Assembly (NCBI RefSeq): GCF_015694425.1
Contig: NZ_JADQDN010000017.1
Coordinates: 1-52,031 of the forward strand
Reading direction: 5' to 3'
DNA from: Microvirga terrestris
GTDB lineage: Bacteria > Pseudomonadota > Alphaproteobacteria > Rhizobiales > Beijerinckiaceae
Length of the DNA stretch: 52,031 bases
This document shows positions 24,904-32,491 of this stretch, piece by piece. Numbering within the stretch: position 1 is the stretch's first letter; each line of letters opens with the position of its first letter. Under the pieces are notes generated by a model. It made no database searches, was not told the origin of the DNA, and worked only from the letters and a program-made list of their open reading frames with translations. The position numbers were made by a program, and so were the translations under genes.

Positions 24904-25892
24904 GCAACGGCCTCCGGTCGGGCGGAAGTTTCATCGTAGAGATGGCAGGCGACCCGGTGCTCGCTGTGCTGGATCGGCTCCGGCCGCTCGACCCGGCAGC
25001 GATCGAAGACGAAAGGACAGCGCGGATTGAACGGGCAGCCGGGCGGAATGGCCGACAGGCGCGGCATCGAGCCCGGGATCTGCACGAGGCGGTCTGTCTC
25101 GCTCTCAAGAGACGGGATTGCGCCCATGAGGCCTTTGGCATACGGGTGCAACGGGTTCTGCACCACGTCCCGAACAGGGCCGATCTCGGCAATGCGGCCC
25201 GCATACATCACGGCCACACGGTCGGCCGTTTCGGCGATCACACCCATGTCGTGCGTGACCAGCATGATGGCCGTGCCGTGCTCGCGCCCGAGGCGCTTCA
25301 GGAGGGATATGATCTGCGCCTGCACGGAGACGTCGAGGGCTGTCGTCGGCTCGTCGGCGATGATGAGCTCGGGCTCCGCACACAGGGCAAGTGCGATCAC
25401 GACGCGCTGGCGCATGCCCCCGGAGAATTCGTGCGGGTAGCTGTCGATCCGCCGTTCGGGTGCCGGAATGCCGACCTCCGCCAGGAGGTCGATCGCACGC
25501 TTGCGCGCCCCCGAGGCTGAGAGATTCGTGTGGGTGCGGATGGTCTCGACGAGTTGCTCGCTGACCCGGTAGAGCGGGTTAAGGCTGGTCAGCGGATCCT
25601 GGAAGATCATGCCGATGCGCTTGCCGCGCACCCGCCGCATCTCCTCCGGCGGCAGGTTGTCGATGCGCATTCCCGACAGCAAAACTTCCCCTCCGGCGAT
25701 TCGGCCCGGCGGGTCGATAAGGCCGATGACGGCAGAGCCGGTCACGGATTTGCCGGCGCCGGATTCGCCCACGACGCCGAGGACCTCACCCTTGGCGATG
25801 TCGAAGGAGATGCCGTCGATGGCCTTGAGAATGCCGCGCCGCGTGACGAACTCGACGCGCAGATCCCGAACGGAGAGGACAGGTTCAGCCAT
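24900..25892 (-). CDS. dppD: Dipeptide/oligopeptide ABC transporter ATPase (DppD-like)
   Basis: 330 residues from ATG 25892, which overlaps the stop of the small secreted-protein gene (TGATG); a GTG at 25901 is an alternative. Walker A GESGAGKSVTGSA, Q-loop MIFQDPLTSLNPL, signature FSGGMRQRVVIALAL, Walker B LIIADEPTTALDVS, and C-terminal extension PPGCPFNPRCPFVFDRC. Pairs with DppF in the peptide importer. Confidence 0.93.
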   Translation of the reverse strand: MAEPVLSVRDLRVEFVTRRGILKAIDGISFDIAKGEVLGVVGESGAGKSVTGSAVIGLIDPPGRIAGGEVLLSGMRIDNLPPEEMRRVRGKRIGMIFQDPLTSLNPLYRVSEQLVETIRTHTNLSASGARKRAIDLLAEVGIPAPERRIDSYPHEFSGGMRQRVVIALALCAEPELIIADEPTTALDVSVQAQIISLLKRLGREHGTAIMLVTHDMGVIAETADRVAVMYAGRIAEIGPVRDVVQNPLHPYAKGLMGAIPSLESETDRLVQIPGSMPRLSAIPPGCPFNPRCPFVFDRCRVERPEPIQHSEHRVACHLYDETSARPEAVA

Positions 25893-26311
25893 CAGAGACA
25901 CCCAACCGTCTGTCTCTCGCGGGGCGCCGCTAGAGCCTTGGACACATCCTGCTTCATCCCATCGATACCTCTGTGTCTCATTTTACGAGACATGTCGTAA
26001 ATGTGGCCACGCTGACAGAAAGCAGGGTTCATAGCCGACATGCTCTCCATATGTCCCTTCAGTTCACTGGAAACACGGTCAATATCCGGGAGAGTGCCGA
26101 GCTCCAGCGTTCGCGCATGAAGGGCTGTTACGCTTACATCCAGGGATGCTCGATAAACACTCCGCTCCTCAGGATGGCAGAGCCTTTCGTAGACCTGGAC
26201 CATTCTAGCAAGGCTCCAGATGCAGGCTGTATTGACTCTCTCGGACACGGGCGCCTGAGCATATGCTCCCAGTGGTAACATCAGTGATGTAAAAATAAGA
26301 TACTTCATCAT
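25892..26311 (-). CDS. Small secreted cysteine-containing protein inside the dpp operon
   Basis: 139 residues. The ATG at 26311 overlaps the dppC stop (ATGATGA), and the TGA overlaps the dppD ATG, so the gene is translationally coupled on both sides. Signal peptide MKYLIFTSLMLPLGAYAQA. The mature part is helical with four cysteines (TACIWSL, ERLCHPEE, AFCQRGH, VGCL), probably two disulfides in the periplasm. No family recognised. A standard dpp operon has no such gene. A substrate-side accessory or peptidase-like role is guesswork. Confidence 0.72.
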   Translation of the reverse strand: MMKYLIFTSLMLPLGAYAQAPVSERVNTACIWSLARMVQVYERLCHPEERSVYRASLDVSVTALHARTLELGTLPDIDRVSSELKGHMESMSAMNPAFCQRGHIYDMSRKMRHRGIDGMKQDVSKALAAPRERQTVGCL

Positions 26312-27264
26312 CGCAGCTTCGGATTGAGCGCATCGCGCAGCCAGTCGCCCAGAAGGTTGATGGCGAGCACGAGGACCGCCAGCGCGATGCCCGGGAAGGC
26401 CACGATCCACCACTCACCGGAGAACAGATAGTTGTTGCCGATACGGATGAGCGTCCCGAGCGAAGGCATGGTCTCGGGCATGCCGGTGCCTAGGAACGAC
26501 AGGGTCGCCTCGGTGATGACGGCGAGCGCCAGGTTGATGGTGGCGATCACCAGAACCGGCCCCAGGACGTTGGGCAGGACGTGCCTGAACATGATCACCG
26601 GGGTCGGCAAGCCAATGAGCCGGGCGGCGGCGATGTAGTCCTTGTTCTTCTCCACCATCACCGATCCGCGCACGGTGCGGGCATATTGAACCCAGAAGCT
26701 CAGGCCTATGGAGAAGACCAGCACGGACAGAGTCGTCACCTCATCGAGCTGACCGCCGAGGACCGCTTTCACCACGCCGTCGACGAGAAGGGCGATCAGA
26801 ATGGCCGGAAAGGTCAGCTGCACATCGGCGATGCGCATGATGATGGCATCGACCGTGCCGCCCAGATAACCGGCAACGAGGCCCAGGGTGATCCCGAGAG
26901 TGGCCGAAAGAGCCACGCCGAGGATGCCCACCGCAAGCGAGATCCGCAGGCCGTAGAGGATGGCCGAAAAGATATCGCGGCCCTGCTCGTCCGTGCCCAG
27001 CACGAAAGGCATCTGCCCTTCCGCATCCCAGATCGGTGGAAGCCGGCTGTTCATAAGCTCCAGCTGCGCCGGATCGAACGGATCCTGCGGCGACAGCAAT
27101 CCTGCCAGGATGGCCGAAGCCATGAAGAGAGCGGTCAGGAAGGCGGCCACCATCGTGAGCTTGGAGCGCTTGAAGCTCGCCCAAACATCGCTGTCGAAGA
27201 AGCGGCCAGCCCATGTGGTGGGTGTGGAATGCGGCGCGGGTGCCGCCTGAATTGCATCTGCCAT
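26308..27264 (-). CDS. dppC: Dipeptide ABC transporter permease (DppC-like)
   Basis: 318 residues. N-terminal membrane helix at about 38-60 (FLTALFMASAILAGLL) followed by the OppC_N and binding-protein-dependent transport domain, with six helices in all. The EAA loop is AARLIGLPTPVIMFRHVLPNVLGP. Extracytoplasmic loop LGTDEQGRDIFSAILYG is typical of DppC/OppC. Forms the membrane channel with DppB. Confidence 0.93.
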   Translation of the reverse strand: MADAIQAAPAPHSTPTTWAGRFFDSDVWASFKRSKLTMVAAFLTALFMASAILAGLLSPQDPFDPAQLELMNSRLPPIWDAEGQMPFVLGTDEQGRDIFSAILYGLRISLAVGILGVALSATLGITLGLVAGYLGGTVDAIIMRIADVQLTFPAILIALLVDGVVKAVLGGQLDEVTTLSVLVFSIGLSFWVQYARTVRGSVMVEKNKDYIAAARLIGLPTPVIMFRHVLPNVLGPVLVIATINLALAVITEATLSFLGTGMPETMPSLGTLIRIGNNYLFSGEWWIVAFPGIALAVLVLAINLLGDWLRDALNPKLR

Positions 27265-27274
27265 GGTTCCCTCC

Positions 27275-28255
27275 TCAGGCTGGCTGCCGGATGGACGTTC
27301 TCAGGCGGGGATCGACGATCGTGTAGAGGATGTCGACGGCGAGGTTGATCAGAACGAAGATGAGCGCCACGAGCATCAGGTAGGCTGCCATGATCGGAAT
27401 ATCGACGTTCTGAACCGCTTGCACGAACAGGAGGCCCATGCCGGGCCACTGAAACACGGTCTCCGTGATGATCGCAAAAGCAATGACCGAGCCGAACTGC
27501 AAGCCCACGATGGTGATGACCGGAACCAGCGTATTCTTGAGTGCATGCCCGAAATGAATGGCGCGGGTGGAGAGTCCCCTCGCCCGCGCAAACTTAATGT
27601 AGTCGGTGCGCAGCACCTCAAGCATCTCTGCCCGGACGATGCGCATGATCAGCGTCATCTGGAACAGGCCAAGCGTGATCGAGGGCATGATCAGGGCCTT
27701 CAGGCCCGATGTGGTGAGAAGTCCGGTCGACCACCAGCCCAGCCGAACTGTGTCGCCGCGCCCAAAGGACGGCAGCCAACCCAGGATGACGGAAAAGAGA
27801 TAGATCAGCAGAATCCCGATTAGGAAGGTGGGCAGCGAGATGCCGATCAGCGAGATCGTCTGGAACACCTTGGCCAAGAAGCTGTCCCGTTTCAGTCCCG
27901 AATAGACGCCCATCAGCACACCGAACCCGATGGCGAAGAGCGTCGCGCAGAAGGCCAGTTCCAAGGTCGCCGGCATGCGCTCGGCCAGCAAATCCGAGAC
28001 CGGCTGCCGGAACTGATACGACACGCCGAACTCGCCCTGAACGGCTCTGGAGAGGTAGCGCGCGAACTGCACCGGAACCGGATCATCGAGGCCAAGAGAG
28101 CGGCGGACCTGTTCCCGCTCCGCCGCGGGGGTGTCCAGGGAGACGATCTGGTTCACCGGATCGCCGGCAAAGCGGAACATCGCAAACGAAATGATGCCGA
28201 CGGCCAGGAGAACGCCGATAGCCTGGAGGGCACGCCGGATAACAAAAGCAAACAT
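27275..28255 (-). CDS. dppB: Dipeptide ABC transporter permease (DppB-like)
   Basis: 326 residues from ATG 28255 (TTG 28261 is possible). Six membrane helices, N-terminal FVIRRALQAIGVLLAVGIISFAMFR; DppB hallmarks RRSLGLDDPVPVQFARYL and EAA loop DYIKFARARGLSTRAIHFGHALKNTLVPV. The binding-protein gene lies 105 bp upstream, separated by a stable hairpin that may set the ratio of binding protein to permease. Confidence 0.93.
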   Translation of the reverse strand: MFAFVIRRALQAIGVLLAVGIISFAMFRFAGDPVNQIVSLDTPAAEREQVRRSLGLDDPVPVQFARYLSRAVQGEFGVSYQFRQPVSDLLAERMPATLELAFCATLFAIGFGVLMGVYSGLKRDSFLAKVFQTISLIGISLPTFLIGILLIYLFSVILGWLPSFGRGDTVRLGWWSTGLLTTSGLKALIMPSITLGLFQMTLIMRIVRAEMLEVLRTDYIKFARARGLSTRAIHFGHALKNTLVPVITIVGLQFGSVIAFAIITETVFQWPGMGLLFVQAVQNVDIPIMAAYLMLVALIFVLINLAVDILYTIVDPRLRTSIRQPA

Positions 28256-28316
28256 GCACAAATCTCTTGATCGCTATGCCTCGGAAAAGTTTGTCGTCCG
28301 GGGCCCTCGAATGAAT

Positions 28317-28344
28317 TGTCCCGGGCAGCACGCTGCCCGGGACA
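28317..28344 (-). other. Stable intercistronic hairpin between the binding protein gene and dppB
   Basis: TGTCCCGGGCAGC (28317-28329) and GCTGCCCGGGACA (28332-28344) are perfect complements with a 2-nt centre (loop of at least 4 nt in practice). There is no T run on either side. Such stems protect the 3' end of binding-protein transcripts or cause partial termination. Confidence 0.65.
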
Positions 28345-28360
28345 TGCGATCAGGCGCTAA

Positions 28361-29959
28361 CTATTCCTTCTTCTGAGCCCAGTAGAGCAGCACCTGGTTG
28401 TCGGCGCGCTGGACCAGGTTGACCTTGTTCGACACGCCCCAGGCCAGAGCCTGCTGGTGCAGCGGAATATAGCCGTACTCGTCGAAGGTGATCTGGAAGG
28501 CCTGCTTGATCATCTGGTCGCGCTTCTCCTTGTTGCTCTCAACCAGGATCTTGTCGGTCAGCTCGTCATGCTGCTTGTTGCAGAAGTTGCCGAGATTCGA
28601 CTCGCCGCGCGATGAGTTCGGATCGTTGCGGCAGCCCTCGATGTCGAACAGCACGTTGTGGCTGTCGAAGGTGCCCGGCGTCCAGCCCAGCAGATAGAAC
28701 GAGGTGTTGTAGTTACCCGACTTCAGCACCTTGGCGAAATACTGCGCCTTGGGCTGGGCCATCAGGTTAACCTTGACGCCGGCGCGAGCCAGCATGCCGA
28801 CGACGGCCTGGCAGATCGCCTCGTCATTGACGTAACGGTCGTTCGGGCAATCCATGCCGACCTCGAACCCGTTCGGATAACCGGCATCGGCCAGGAGCTT
28901 CTTTGCTCCCTCAACGTCGGCTTTCGGACGCTCGAAGTCCTTCGAGAGGCTGAAGAGTTGCGGGGCGATCATGAGCGCTGACGGCGTAGACATGCCGCGC
29001 ATGACGCGGGACTTGATGGTCTCGATGTCGATGGCCTTGTAGAAGGCCTCGCGCACACGCTTGTCCTTGAAGGGATTCTTGCCCTTCACATTCGAGAACA
29101 GAAGCTCGTCGCGGGTCTGGTCGAAGCCGAGGAAGATGGTGCGCAGTTCGGGGCCCGCTTGCACCTTCGCGTTGGCGCTGCTGTTGACGCGCTGGACGTC
29201 CTGCAGCGGAACCGGCTCGACCACGTCCACCTCGCCGGAGAGCAGCGCTGCCACGCGTGTGGCGTCCGATGCGATGGGGGTGAAGACGATCTCGTCCAGG
29301 TTATGCTCGACCTTTCCCCACCAGTCCTTGTTGGGCTTGAAGACGGTCTTCACGCCCGGCTGGTGGCTTTCGATCTTGAACGGGCCGGTGCCATTGGCGT
29401 TCAGCGACGCGTAGCTCGGCGTCGTCGCAGCAGCCGGGGTCGGCGCAACGCTGTTGTTCGCCTCCGCCCACTCCTTGTCCATGATGTACCAGGTATCCCA
29501 CTGGGCATTCATGATCGGGTTCGGAGACTTCAGCTTCACGTCGACTGTATAATCGTCGACCTTGACCCATTCGGAGCCGCTGGGAACGCGGGTCTGGAAG
29601 TTAGAGCCTTGGGCGCGCACGCGGGTGGCCGAGAAGATCACGTCATCCGCATTGAACGGGTTGCCATTGTGGAACTTCACGTTCTTGCGCAGGAACAGGC
29701 GCCAGGTGAGGCCGTCTTCACTGATCTCCCAGCGCTCGGCGAGGCCCGGAATGATGGAGAGGTCCTTGTCACGCTTGGTCAGGCCCTCGTAGACGTGCCC
29801 GTGATGTGCAATCGTGGTGGTCTCGTTGAGGGTATAGGGATCAAGCGACTTGAGGTCGCCTTGATTGGCATAGCGTAGGGTTACGGCCATCGCCGGCAGG
29901 GCTGCGCCAATCATGAGCGTCGCAACCGTGGCAGCGAGAAATTTCGAACGCTTCGTCAT
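28361..29959 (-). CDS. dppA: Peptide ABC transporter substrate-binding protein (family 5)
   Basis: 532 residues, ribosome site AGAGGAGAAAG. Signal peptide TKRSKFLAATVATLMIGAALPAMA, then the family-5 solute-binding fold: LDPYTLNETTTIAHHGHVYEGL, GLTWRLFLRKNVKFHNG (family signature region), GTGPFKIESHQPG, KDKRVREAFYKAIDIETI. Binds di- or oligopeptides in the periplasm; the exact ligand is not readable from sequence. First and likely most expressed gene of the operon dppA-B-C-(secreted protein)-D-F. Confidence 0.94.
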   Translation of the reverse strand: MTKRSKFLAATVATLMIGAALPAMAVTLRYANQGDLKSLDPYTLNETTTIAHHGHVYEGLTKRDKDLSIIPGLAERWEISEDGLTWRLFLRKNVKFHNGNPFNADDVIFSATRVRAQGSNFQTRVPSGSEWVKVDDYTVDVKLKSPNPIMNAQWDTWYIMDKEWAEANNSVAPTPAAATTPSYASLNANGTGPFKIESHQPGVKTVFKPNKDWWGKVEHNLDEIVFTPIASDATRVAALLSGEVDVVEPVPLQDVQRVNSSANAKVQAGPELRTIFLGFDQTRDELLFSNVKGKNPFKDKRVREAFYKAIDIETIKSRVMRGMSTPSALMIAPQLFSLSKDFERPKADVEGAKKLLADAGYPNGFEVGMDCPNDRYVNDEAICQAVVGMLARAGVKVNLMAQPKAQYFAKVLKSGNYNTSFYLLGWTPGTFDSHNVLFDIEGCRNDPNSSRGESNLGNFCNKQHDELTDKILVESNKEKRDQMIKQAFQITFDEYGYIPLHQQALAWGVSNKVNLVQRADNQVLLYWAQKKE

Positions 29960-30111
29960 GTTATGTCTTTCTCCTCTGGAAGCTCCACGTCTTTGCGCGG
30001 AGTTCTTCTTGTCGGAAGCCCGGCTCGGGCCGTGTTCCTTCCGTCGGGCATGAAGGTAGGCAGGAAAGTGGCCGGCGGTCTAGCCCTGACTTGGACCACC
30101 CTGCTTACCAT

Positions 30112-31299
30112 TTAGGCACAGAGCTCTCCAATGATGCGGCGCAGCAAGCGCTCGCCTGCCTCCAGCTCGCTGATCTCGATATACTCGTCCGGCTGGTGGG
30201 CCTGGGCGATGTCTCCCGGGCCGCAGACGACGGTCGACCATCCGGCCCGCTGGAAGATGCCAGCTTCGGTGCCATACGAGACTACATGGGTGCCGTTGTC
30301 TCCGGTGAAGCGGCGCATGAGACGCTCGGCATCCCCGTCCGTCTCGGGCCTGAGACCAGGCACCTCCGCGATGAGTTCCACGGCAACCCCGGACTCAGGC
30401 CTGATCGCCTTCATTCGCGGTTCGACGACCTCCCGGATATAGGCTTCGTATCGATCCAGATAGTCGCGCGGGCTCTCCGTTGGGATCGCCCGGATGTCGC
30501 TGAAGAACCACGCCGAAGACGACACCACGTTGGCGGCATTGCCACCCGCCACCATGCCGCAATGCAGCGTCGTGTAGGGCGGCTCGAAAGGATTGGCCGG
30601 ATCGGCCTGGCGCCGGTTCTCATCCATGACGTCCTCGTGCCAGGCGATCAGGCGGGCCGCGTTCATGACCGCGCTCACCCCCTGGTCGATCCGGCTGGAA
30701 TGGACTGCGTAACCGGTCACCTGGGTGCGCAGCTGCACGGAAGCCTTATGACCGGTCACCACCGCATACCGGGTCGGCTCGCCTACGATGACGGCAGCGG
30801 GCTTCGGGAGTGATCGCGCCATGGCCGCCACCATGGAGGGCGCACCCCTGCAGGCAATCTCCTCATCATAGGAGAGCGCGATATGGACCGGCCGCTTCAG
30901 GGGCCCTTTCACCATCTCGGGCACCAGCGCCAGAACGAGCGCATCGAAGCCCTTCATATCGGCCGAGCCGCGTCCGTAGAGGCGGCCGTTCTTTTCGGTG
31001 AGGGTCCAGGGATCGGTGGTCCAGTTCTGGCCTTCCACCGGCACTACGTCCGTATGGCCGGAAAACACGATCCCGCCCTCCACCTGCGGACCGATTGTGG
31101 CGTAGAGATTGGCCTTGTCGCCGTCCGGGCTCATGACGAGGGTGCTCTCCACCCCATGGCTGTTGAGCCAGTCCCGGCAGAAGTTGATGATGTCGAGATT
31201 GCTGCTCGTCGAGACGGTCGGAAAGGCAACCAGACGCGCGAGCATCTCGCGGGGCGATAAAGGACATGTCGTGCTTCTCCCAAGGAAAGGCGTGAGCAT
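30112..31299 (-). CDS. argE: Acetylornithine deacetylase (M20 family)
   Basis: 395 residues. M20 metallopeptidase fold with zinc ligands in SGHTDVVPVEG, GRGSADMKGFD, SYDEEIACRGAP and VGEPT, a lid/dimerisation domain in the middle, and C-terminal AQAHQPDEYIEISEL. It would release acetate from N-acetylornithine; DapE-like or aminoacylase function on other N-acyl amino acids is possible, as M20 specificity is weakly readable. Lies upstream of the dipeptide operon on the same strand, with about 150 bp between, and diverges from the dehydratase gene. Confidence 0.88.
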   Translation of the reverse strand: MLTPFLGRSTTCPLSPREMLARLVAFPTVSTSSNLDIINFCRDWLNSHGVESTLVMSPDGDKANLYATIGPQVEGGIVFSGHTDVVPVEGQNWTTDPWTLTEKNGRLYGRGSADMKGFDALVLALVPEMVKGPLKRPVHIALSYDEEIACRGAPSMVAAMARSLPKPAAVIVGEPTRYAVVTGHKASVQLRTQVTGYAVHSSRIDQGVSAVMNAARLIAWHEDVMDENRRQADPANPFEPPYTTLHCGMVAGGNAANVVSSSAWFFSDIRAIPTESPRDYLDRYEAYIREVVEPRMKAIRPESGVAVELIAEVPGLRPETDGDAERLMRRFTGDNGTHVVSYGTEAGIFQRAGWSTVVCGPGDIAQAHQPDEYIEISELEAGERLLRRIIGELCA

Positions 31300-31424
31300 C
31301 CGACCCTATGGCGCGGCGGGTCAAGCCGGATTTATCGCCCATCAACTGCTGGCGTGCCAGTTGACGCGGCAGGGTGCACGCGACCATGATCCGCCCACTT
31401 CACTTCCGCCCCGACGGAGACACG

Positions 31425-32396
31425 ATGACCACCTTTGACGTCACGCTTGCCGATATCGAAGCCGCCCGCAGCCGCATCGCCGGACGTGTCCGGCGCACGC
31501 CGGCCTTCGACAGCCCCGAGGTCTCGGCGCGGCTCGGCCGGCGCACGGCCTTGAAGATGGAGGCCCTGCAGCTGGCGGGTTCGTTCAAGGTGCGCGGCGT
31601 GTTCAACAAGGTGCTGACCTTGAGCGACGAGGAACGCCGCCGCGGGCTGGTGACGGTGTCGGGCGGCAACCATGCCATCGCGGTCGCGCGGGTCGCCGGT
31701 ACGCTGGGCCTCGACGCCCTCGTGCTGATGCCGAAGGTGACACCGCGCTTCAACGTGGATCTCGCGACGAAATACGGCGCTCACATCGAACTCTGCGACG
31801 ATGCCGCTGAAGCCTTCGCCAAGGCGGAGGACTACCAGCGCCAAGGTCGGCTCTTCGTTCACCCTTACGACGACCCGGCGATCATTGCGGGTCATGGCAC
31901 CCTCGGGCTCGAATTCCTGGAGGACGTTCCCGACCTTACCCACGTATTCGTCTCCATCGGCGGCGGCGGCTTCATGTCCGGCGTCGCAGCCGCCTTGAAG
32001 GCAAAGCGGCCCTCAATGACCGTCTACGGTGTCGAGACCGTCGGCGCGCCGACCATGACGGAAGCGCTGAAGGCCGGTGAGCCGGTCACGATCCGCCCGA
32101 CCTCCATCGCCCGGACCCTTGGCGCTCCGTTCGCAACCCACAGGACGGTCGCCGGCGCCAAGCTCTTTCTGAAGGAGATCCTTCTCGTGGAGGACGAGCC
32201 GGTGATCGCCGACGTGAGCTGGCTTCTGCAGAAGGAAAAGCTCCTCTGCGAACCGGCTGCCGCCTGTGTGCTGACCGCAGCTGAAATCGTCGCTCCCTCG
32301 CTCTCCGACGACAGCGTGATCGGCCTCGTTCTCTGCGGCTCGAACCTGTCCCTGGACGATCTCGACGCGTGGCGTCAGGCGTCGAAGGGAGCCTGA
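31425..32396 (+). CDS. PLP-dependent threonine/serine dehydratase-like enzyme
   Basis: 323 residues from ATG 31425 (GGAG at 31415; 51 nt of extra frame upstream lacks a ribosome site). Fold-type II PLP enzyme: K in GSFKVRG, SGGNHAIAVA, a glycine-rich phosphate loop SIGGGGFMSG, and SxNL-like CGSNLSLDDL at the end. It has no C-terminal ACT domain, as in catabolic threonine dehydratase, serine racemase or hydroxyaspartate/ectoine dehydratase groups. Divergent from argE. Specific substrate uncertain. Confidence 0.88.
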   Translation: MTTFDVTLADIEAARSRIAGRVRRTPAFDSPEVSARLGRRTALKMEALQLAGSFKVRGVFNKVLTLSDEERRRGLVTVSGGNHAIAVARVAGTLGLDALVLMPKVTPRFNVDLATKYGAHIELCDDAAEAFAKAEDYQRQGRLFVHPYDDPAIIAGHGTLGLEFLEDVPDLTHVFVSIGGGGFMSGVAAALKAKRPSMTVYGVETVGAPTMTEALKAGEPVTIRPTSIARTLGAPFATHRTVAGAKLFLKEILLVEDEPVIADVSWLLQKEKLLCEPAAACVLTAAEIVAPSLSDDSVIGLVLCGSNLSLDDLDAWRQASKGA

Positions 32397-32491
32397 TCCT
32401 GTCACCCTGGCCCCTGCCCGCTTAAGTCTGCCGGATCCAACAAGGTGCTGCCGAGTTGTCTGCATGACAGCTCAACTGGAAAGCACCCCGC

